Below are positions 59,020 through 64,000 of a DNA stretch of 64,000 bases, piece by piece. The stretch lies in the NCBI GenBank assembly GCA_034420695.1, contig DAOULB010000005.1, positions 62,001 through 126,000 of the forward strand, in the 5' to 3' direction. The notes under the pieces were generated by a model. It was not told where the DNA came from, ran no database searches, and saw only the letters and a program-made list of their open reading frames with translations. Position 1 is the stretch's first letter. Every line of letters starts with the position of its first letter. A program made the position numbers and the translations under genes. Source of the stretch: Io17-Chloro-G2 sp034420695 (GTDB taxonomy: Bacteria; Chloroflexota; Dehalococcoidia; Lucifugimonadales; UBA3495).

Positions 59020-60069
59020 CTAGGCCAACAGTTCCGGGCGGCAGGCGCGCATGACGGCGAGGATTGAGTCGAGGCCGGGGCGGGCGGCCACCACCCGCAC
59101 CACGGCGGTGTCGAGCCCTTGGGACAGGTCCTTGAAGGCCGCGGCGGCTCCATCGGCTGGGCCGTAGTAGCCGACGTCCTTCAACAGGGCCGGGGTGAAG
59201 GAGGCGGCCACCTCGTCCCGCGACGCTCCTTGGGTGCGCATCTGGTCCAGCATGGCCAGTTCCTCGGTGTGGCCCATGCGCTCGAAGTGGGCCCGGTAGC
59301 CAAGCTCCCTCTCCCTGGGCGTCGGCACTTGGGCGCCTAAGGCGTAACCCATGGTGGAGCGGGCGTAGGCCAGCCGGGCCGTTTCCTCGTCGTCGTCGAC
59401 GCAGACCCGGATGTATTCCACCATCTTTACTTCCGAAGGATCGCGGTCAACCTTGGCGGCCCCTTCGGCGATGCGTTCCCGGCTCCAGGAGATGCGCTCC
59501 GGATTGCACCAGTTCAGGCAAGCGCCGTCGGCCATTTCCCCGGCCAGCCGCAGCATCTCCGGCCCCAATGCGCCCAGGTACACTGGGGTCTTAGGGGGCG
59601 GGTCGATGGCCAGCTTGCCGTCCAGCAGGGTGACCACCTCGCCCTGGTGGTTGACTTCCTCGCCGGCCACCAAGGGGCGGATGATGGACAGGTAGTCCCG
59701 CATCAGGGCCAGGGCGGAAAACCGGCGCAGCCCCAAGGCTTGGCGGGACTTGGGCCGGTAGGCGCCGCCGGTGCCGATGCCCATAATGAACCGGCCCCCG
59801 GTACGCTGGCTTAGGGTGCCTCCGGCCATGGCGAAGGCGATGGGCGTGCGGTACATGACCGGCGAGACGGAGATGCCGGTGCCGACGCCTTCCGGGATCA
59901 CGCTGCGGCTGGCCTCCCATCGCATTCCGCAAAGCTGGAAGGAGTCCTGTCCGGTGCCCTCCGGTGTCCAGATGCTGGTGTAGCCCAGCCGGGCGGCTTC
60001 TTGGGACAGCTCGGCTTGCTCCTCCAAGGTCAGGTTTAGAGTTGCGTCCAGTCCCACGCCTATTTCCAT
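59020..60069 (-). CDS. F420-type luciferase-like monooxygenase
   Basis: 349 residues starting MEIGVGLDATLN (ATG at 60069, GAGG upstream). Seen are RRTGGRFIMGIGTGGAYRP (written by pattern), the barrel signature LMRDYLSIIRPLVAGEEV, VYLGALGPEMLRLAGEMADG and C-terminal helices. Similar to F420-dependent reductases and oxygenases such as methylenetetrahydromethanopterin reductase-like proteins. It faces a divergent cupin gene. Confidence 0.88.
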   Translation of the reverse strand: MEIGVGLDATLNLTLEEQAELSQEAARLGYTSIWTPEGTGQDSFQLCGMRWEASRSVIPEGVGTGISVSPVMYRTPIAFAMAGGTLSQRTGGRFIMGIGTGGAYRPKSRQALGLRRFSALALMRDYLSIIRPLVAGEEVNHQGEVVTLLDGKLAIDPPPKTPVYLGALGPEMLRLAGEMADGACLNWCNPERISWSRERIAEGAAKVDRDPSEVKMVEYIRVCVDDDEETARLAYARSTMGYALGAQVPTPRERELGYRAHFERMGHTEELAMLDQMRTQGASRDEVAASFTPALLKDVGYYGPADGAAAAFKDLSQGLDTAVVRVVAARPGLDSILAVMRACRPELLA

Positions 60070-60136
60070 GATATCCTCGCTTATCCGGGTACGGACTTGT
60101 CCTGGTCCGGTTCGAATTCCGAATTCGACAGGGCCA

Positions 60137-60142
60137 ATAGTA
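60137..60142 (-). promoter_or_regulatory. Extended -10 candidate for the monooxygenase
   Basis: Minus-strand TACTAT preceded by TGG (extended -10), weak -35. Predicted leader about 60 bases. Confidence 0.35.
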
Positions 60143-60183
60143 CCACGAAGCATTGGCAGGTCAGTCCGCGGCGCGGGCCGTTG

Positions 60184-60212
60184 TTGACACCGGAAGCGTC
60201 AGGGAATTTAAT
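60184..60212 (+). promoter_or_regulatory. Promoter for the cupin gene
   Basis: Perfect TTGACA (60184-60189), 17-base spacer, TTTAAT (60207-60212), about 42 bp before the ATG. Confidence 0.7.
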
Positions 60213-60254
60213 GGCACTTGAATTGACCCTGAATATTCTCTTGGAGGCAACGGC

Positions 60255-60590
60255 ATGAGCTTCATCCGCCTGTACACCGGCGACGACGGCCAGACCCACA
60301 TCGAGGAGATGAGCTTGGAGTCCCACCCCGAACTAACAGAACTTCGCCAGAACATAGGCATCTCCTTCCGGGAGTCCCCGGTGGGCAGCTTCTCCGACTG
60401 GCACCACGCTCCCCGGAGGCAGTTCGTAATTACCCTCAGCGGCGAAGTGGAGATAGGATTGGGGGATGGCTCCCTGCACCGATTCGGCCCGGGCCACGTG
60501 ACACTGGCCGAGGACCTAACCGGTCAAGGGCATACCACCCGTAACGTTGGGGACGTGCCCCGTCTCAGTGCCGTTATTCCCGTTGAGTAG
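60255..60590 (+). CDS. Cupin-like protein
   Basis: 111 residues. Cupin-type beta strands WHHAPRRQFVITLSGEVEIG and GPGHVTLAEDLTGQGHTT give the two histidine-bearing motifs, the second with altered spacing. TTGGAGGC precedes the ATG. Followed 60 bp later by a methyltransferase on the same strand. Role unknown. Confidence 0.72.
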   Translation: MSFIRLYTGDDGQTHIEEMSLESHPELTELRQNIGISFRESPVGSFSDWHHAPRRQFVITLSGEVEIGLGDGSLHRFGPGHVTLAEDLTGQGHTTRNVGDVPRLSAVIPVE

Positions 60591-60650
60591 CAGACTTTCT
60601 CTCGCCAAAGAGGGACGTCTTCCGGCAGGCCCGCCTTCCGGAGACGCGCC

Positions 60651-61442
60651 GTGACCGCCGAGCGGGGAGCCGGGGCAGGCCCCGCCCAGCAGGTGTTCGG
60701 TCCCCAGGCCGGGGTCTACGCCCAGAGCCCGGTCCACATGGACGACCCCAGCTTGGACGCCATGCGCGACATGGCCGCGGAGGGCCGCTCCGGGGGCTAC
60801 GGCTGGGCGCTGGACTTGGGTACCGGGGCCGGCTTCACTGCTTTCGCCATGGCAGGTTTTTCCCAGCGGGTGCTGGCCATGGACCCAACTCCGGGGATGC
60901 TGGCCCAGACCCGGCGCATCGCTCTGGAACGGGACTTGGTCAACGTGACGCCCACCCGCAATGTGGCAGAGGCCCTGCCGGTGGCTTCCGGGTCGGTAGA
61001 ACTGGTCACCAGCCGCATGGCAGCCCACCACTTTCCTGGCTTCGAGGCCATGCTCGACGAGGTAGCGCGGGTGTTAAAGCCCAGCGGCGTCTTCCTGATG
61101 GCCGACAGCATCGCGCCCGCCGACGACGCGGTGGCCGCGTGGATGAACGACATCGAGCTGCGGCGGGACTTCAGCCATATCCAAGACCGGCAGGAACGCC
61201 ATATCGAGGCACTGGTTGAAGAACGGGGGCTAAAGGTGGCGCGGAAGGCCTACACCCGAATCGGGCTGCGGTTCAACGACTGGGCGGCAAGGACTGCGAC
61301 TTCGGCAGAAGAGACGGAGGCGCTGCGCCAGGACTTCCTAGCTGCCCCGGGTCCCGTTCGAGACGCCTTTCAGATCGCACCCGAGGATGGCGACATCGCC
61401 TTTTCCTGGCCTTGCCTTATTCTCGGGATGGTGAAGGGGTAG
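60651..61442 (+). CDS. Class-I SAM-dependent methyltransferase
   Basis: 263 residues; GTG start. Motif I ALDLGTGAGFTAFAM, acidic post-I VLAMDPTPGML, and motif II region GSVELVTSRMAAHHF are seen, as in UbiE/COQ5-like enzymes. The C-terminal half (DRQERHIEALVEERG) is typical of methyltransferase-11-type proteins. The substrate is unknown; the cupin upstream may be functionally linked. Confidence 0.87.
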   Translation: MTAERGAGAGPAQQVFGPQAGVYAQSPVHMDDPSLDAMRDMAAEGRSGGYGWALDLGTGAGFTAFAMAGFSQRVLAMDPTPGMLAQTRRIALERDLVNVTPTRNVAEALPVASGSVELVTSRMAAHHFPGFEAMLDEVARVLKPSGVFLMADSIAPADDAVAAWMNDIELRRDFSHIQDRQERHIEALVEERGLKVARKAYTRIGLRFNDWAARTATSAEETEALRQDFLAAPGPVRDAFQIAPEDGDIAFSWPCLILGMVKG

Positions 61443-61472
61443 CCGGGAGCGGACCGGCGGGTTCCCTGCGTC

Positions 61473-62171
61473 CTAGACAGTCCACTCCTCCAAGGAGTAG
61501 GCCATGTCCCAGAACTTGTGCTCCCAACGCAGGCTGGTCAGGTAGGCTTCACCCATGGCTTCCACCACCGCCGGGCCGGATCGCTGGGCGGCCCGGTCGG
61601 CCACCTCCCGGATTTCCTGGGCCAAGGCCGCAAACTCCGGCGAGACGTACATCCGGATCCACTGGCAGTAGAGGGGAGCCTGCTTGGGCTCGCCCAAACG
61701 GGCCAAGTGCTCTGCTATTTCCCAGTAACCCCACTGGCATGGCATCAGGGCCCCCACCAGTTCCCCGTAGCTCTGCTGGTGGGCCACCTTCAACAGGAAA
61801 CTGGTGTATGCGGTTGTGGTGGGGGACGCCTTGGTGGACTCCAGTTCTTCCGGGGTAATGCCGAATTCGGCGCAATAGCTCCGGTGCAGGTCCATCTCCA
61901 CGTTCAATGTCTCATCCAAGAGCTTGGCGAACCAGCCCATATCCTGCAGTTCCGGAGCTTTGGCCGATGCCAAGGCAAGCACACGGCTATAGTCGATCAG
62001 GTAGACGTAATCCTGCAGGATGTAGTGCTTGAACTTCTCCACCGCCAGCGTGCCGTCGCCTATCCCGGTGACGAAGGGATGCGCCAAAATCGCCCGACGG
62101 ATGGGTAAGGCCCTGGTTTCTATGTCTTCGGCAAAGCTCAATTCCTGCCTTTGACTCCCGTCGAGCAACAT
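61473..62171 (-). CDS. TenA/thiaminase-II family protein
   Basis: 232 residues. Helical bundle with LQDYVYLIDYSRVLALA, the Cys-containing ALMPCQWGYWEIAEHL and YCQWIRMYVSPEF. The cysteine is the nucleophile in thiaminase II. The start MLLDGSQRQ is chosen over a 32-residue longer frame without motif likeness. No TPP-riboswitch signature is seen upstream. Could salvage thiamine pyrimidines. 62172-62541 otherwise has only the rplI promoter. Confidence 0.87.
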   Translation of the reverse strand: MLLDGSQRQELSFAEDIETRALPIRRAILAHPFVTGIGDGTLAVEKFKHYILQDYVYLIDYSRVLALASAKAPELQDMGWFAKLLDETLNVEMDLHRSYCAEFGITPEELESTKASPTTTAYTSFLLKVAHQQSYGELVGALMPCQWGYWEIAEHLARLGEPKQAPLYCQWIRMYVSPEFAALAQEIREVADRAAQRSGPAVVEAMGEAYLTSLRWEHKFWDMAYSLEEWTV

Positions 62172-62456
62172 GCAAAGGGGCGAGACAGGATTGTAGATTT
62201 TACGAATGGGTGCGTCAAACCGGCGCCGGCCCGTCGTCTTCAGGCAGGGGCGCCAGGCGCAAAACACCCCAGCCCAGTCTTAGGAATTCCCTGTTTTCCG
62301 CCTTGACAGAGGCAAGGTTGCTTATCTTATGTTGACCTCGCCGGGCCTTCCGAATTTGGAGAAGCAGTTGCGGTGGAGGTGATTCGGGCGGCCCGGCGTT
62401 TTCTTCCCCGGGGGCGTCGTGGGGGGCCAGCCTCAGCGTCACTGTCAGTCTCCGCT

Positions 62457-62485
62457 TTCGACATTTATCCGGGGTGTTTTATAAT
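62457..62485 (+). promoter_or_regulatory. Promoter for rplI-dnaB
   Basis: TATAAT (62480-62485) preceded at 17 bases by TTCGAC (62457-62462); leader about 50 bases. An upstream alternative with TTGACA at 62303-62308 and TCTTAT also exists. Confidence 0.6.
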
Positions 62486-62541
62486 CGTTCCAGCCCCGGA
62501 TTTGCAGGTTAGTCTATTTCTGGACTCCCAAGGAAAATGCT

Positions 62542-62991
62542 ATGGAAGTCGTATTCATCAAAGATGTTACCAATCAAGCCCGGGCGGGAGACGTTAAGCG
62601 GGTGGCTGACGGCTACGCCAGGAATTACCTGATCCCGCAAGGTCTGGCCGAGGTGGCGACCCCCGAGGTCTTGAAACAATTGAGGAAGATCACGGCCCAA
62701 GGGGACGAGATTCGAGAGAAGGAAACGGCCACGCTGCAGGAACTGGCGGAAAGCCTGAACGATGTCAGCATTTCAGTGGTGGGCCGGGTTACTCCTGCCG
62801 GCCGCTACTACGGCGCCATCAGCAGCACCCAGGTCGCCGCCCAGTTGAGCGCCGAGTCCGGCCAGGAGGTGGACCGCCGGTTGGTGGAGACCTCCGATCC
62901 CATCAGAGAGCCCGGAGAATACGACGTGGTTCTCCGGATTTCCACCGACATAACGGCCACGGTCCACGTAATTGCGGGGGTGGAGGAATAG
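62542..62991 (+). CDS. rplI: Ribosomal protein L9
   Basis: 149 residues. N-terminal globular region MEVVFIKDVTNQARAGDVKRVADGYARNYLIPQGLA, a central helix, then a C-terminal domain ending in HVIAGVEE. It binds 23S rRNA. Four bases separate it from dnaB, the usual partner. Confidence 0.96.
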   Translation: MEVVFIKDVTNQARAGDVKRVADGYARNYLIPQGLAEVATPEVLKQLRKITAQGDEIREKETATLQELAESLNDVSISVVGRVTPAGRYYGAISSTQVAAQLSAESGQEVDRRLVETSDPIREPGEYDVVLRISTDITATVHVIAGVEE

Positions 62992-62995
62992 GAGG

Positions 62996-64000
62996 ATGTA
63001 CGCGGAGAAGCTGCTTCCCCACAATTTGGAAGCAGAAGAGGCGGTGGTTGGGTCCATCCTCATCGATAGCGATTCCTTCGTAAAGGTCGCCCACGCAATC
63101 AAGCCCGAAGACTTTTACCGGGAAAAGAACCAGATGTGCTTCGCCGCTTGCTTGGCGTTGTTCCAGCGGGGCGAAGCCATCGACCAGGTAACGGTGGCCC
63201 GGGAATTGAGCTTGGCTGGCCAGCTCGAGGCTGCCGGCGGCATGGCTTACCTGAGCCACTTGGTTTCCATCACGCCCACATCCCAGCATTCGGAGTACTA
63301 TGCCGAACTGGTGGCGCGCACCTCGACCATGCGCCGCCTCATCGACGCCGCCTCTCACATTTCCGCCATCGGCTACCAGGACACCGACGACGTAGACAAG
63401 ACCCTGCGTCAAGCCGAGGACGTCCTATTTCAAGTGCGTTCCGGCAGGACCGAGCGGGGGTTTATTCCCCTGCGGGAAATCTACGACCAGTACATGGAAG
63501 AGCGGGCCGCCATTGTTGATCCCTTGGAACAGGCGGGCGGGCCCATCATGACCGGGTACAACGACTTGGACGAGTTGCTGGGCGGGCTGCAGCGCGCCGA
63601 CATGATCATACTGGGCGCCCGGCCATCATTGGGAAAGAGCACGCTGGCAATGAACATGGCGTTGAACGCTGCCGAAAACGGCGCCAGAGTGGGCGTGTTC
63701 AGCCTGGAAATGAGCCGCGAGCAACTGGCCCTCCGACTGTTGGCCGCCGCCGCCGAAATCGATGCCCACCGCCTGCGTCTGGGGCTGTACACCGAAGCCG
63801 AGGAGCAGCGGATCATCGATTCTATAGGGCGCCTTTCGGAATTGCCCGTCTTCATCGACGATACTCCCTTCCAGGGCTTGGTGGAGATGCGGAGCAAGGC
63901 CCGCCGCCTCTCATTGGAGAGTGGTTTAGACTTGCTCATCGTCGATTACCTTCAGCTTATTCAAGGCAATACCAGGGTGAACAACCGGGTGCAGGAGATC
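62996..64000 (+). CDS. dnaB: Replicative DNA helicase DnaB (partial)
   Basis: The first 335 codons run off the window end. MYAEKLLPHNLEAEEAVVGSIL is the conserved N-terminal domain, and the RecA-like domain starts GARPSLGKST (Walker A), with VFSLEMSREQL and LLIVDYLQLI (Walker B). Overlap or four-base spacing with rplI. Ribosome site GAGG next to the rplI stop. Confidence 0.95.
   Translation, partial: MYAEKLLPHNLEAEEAVVGSILIDSDSFVKVAHAIKPEDFYREKNQMCFAACLALFQRGEAIDQVTVARELSLAGQLEAAGGMAYLSHLVSITPTSQHSEYYAELVARTSTMRRLIDAASHISAIGYQDTDDVDKTLRQAEDVLFQVRSGRTERGFIPLREIYDQYMEERAAIVDPLEQAGGPIMTGYNDLDELLGGLQRADMIILGARPSLGKSTLAMNMALNAAENGARVGVFSLEMSREQLALRLLAAAAEIDAHRLRLGLYTEAEEQRIIDSIGRLSELPVFIDDTPFQGLVEMRSKARRLSLESGLDLLIVDYLQLIQGNTRVNNRVQEI

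Noticed and set aside
62172..62541. TPP riboswitch upstream of the TenA-like gene
   Set aside because: No CTGAGA or other conserved thi-box elements on the minus strand.

Overview
The window looks like chromosome from a high-GC, non-cultured-type bacterium, most plausibly a Chloroflexota member of the Dehalococcoidia/SAR202 kind. That placement is an inference from gene content, not from a marker phylogeny: three luciferase-like (F420/FMN) monooxygenases, four short-chain dehydrogenases, four acyl-CoA dehydrogenases, four VOC proteins, an orphan form-II CoxL-like molybdenum hydroxylase, amidohydrolase-2 and carboxymuconolactone-decarboxylase genes, plus GTG/TTG starts and strong AGGAGG ribosome sites. 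No rRNA, prophage, CRISPR array or transposase was seen.

Layout. 0-9.3 kb is mostly housekeeping: dapA, purA (convergent, shared terminator), a VOC protein, yqeY, purQ, a second VOC protein, aroK-aroB, a TauE/SafE exporter with a tiny membrane partner, and tgt. 9.3-11.3 kb is a minus-strand operon thrC > NIL-domain protein > MoaD/ThiS-type sulfur carrier. 11.5-22.7 kb holds nhaA, tag, a BNR-repeat protein, an SDR/CoxL-like/alpha-beta hydrolase operon, an MFS exporter and a HEPN-like protein. 22.7-36.5 kb is catabolic: ACADs (one truncated, one lacking the FAD-binding signature), a coiled-coil protein, a PHP protein, a Rieske ferredoxin, SDRs, VOC proteins, a stand-alone TPP-binding subunit, an alpha/beta hydrolase and a luciferase-like monooxygenase.

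36.5-42.9 kb is the most unusual part. After a 100-bp-period tandem repeat comes an LRR lipoprotein, then four tandem paralogous small lipoproteins in about 600-bp repeat units, then a trypsin-like serine protease (H62/D112/S204) carrying PKD and pre-peptidase-type domains. The lipoproteins correspond to the N-terminal domain that normally precedes this type of protease. Each has a second in-frame Shine-Dalgarno/ATG just after the lipoprotein leader. The first three are each followed by a conserved 20-codon mini-ORF resembling the protease N-terminus, then a hairpin; two promoters carry a GAAC-N4-GTTC dyad, the Gram-positive LexA-box pattern, between -35 and -10. The block ends at a cluster of three tRNA genes (Ala-CGC, Arg-CCT, Trp-CCA, minus strand).

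43-64 kb contains an alcohol dehydrogenase, a pentapeptide-repeat potassium channel, a peptide-type solute-binding lipoprotein with an amidohydrolase, a DUF1501 protein, luciferase-like monooxygenases, cupins, radC, a probable ring-cleavage/decarboxylation operon (amidohydrolase, two carboxymuconolactone decarboxylases, TPP enzyme, crotonase, hydrolase), a PIN-domain gene broken by one in-frame TAA, a methyltransferase, a TenA-like protein, and rplI-dnaB, the latter running off the end.
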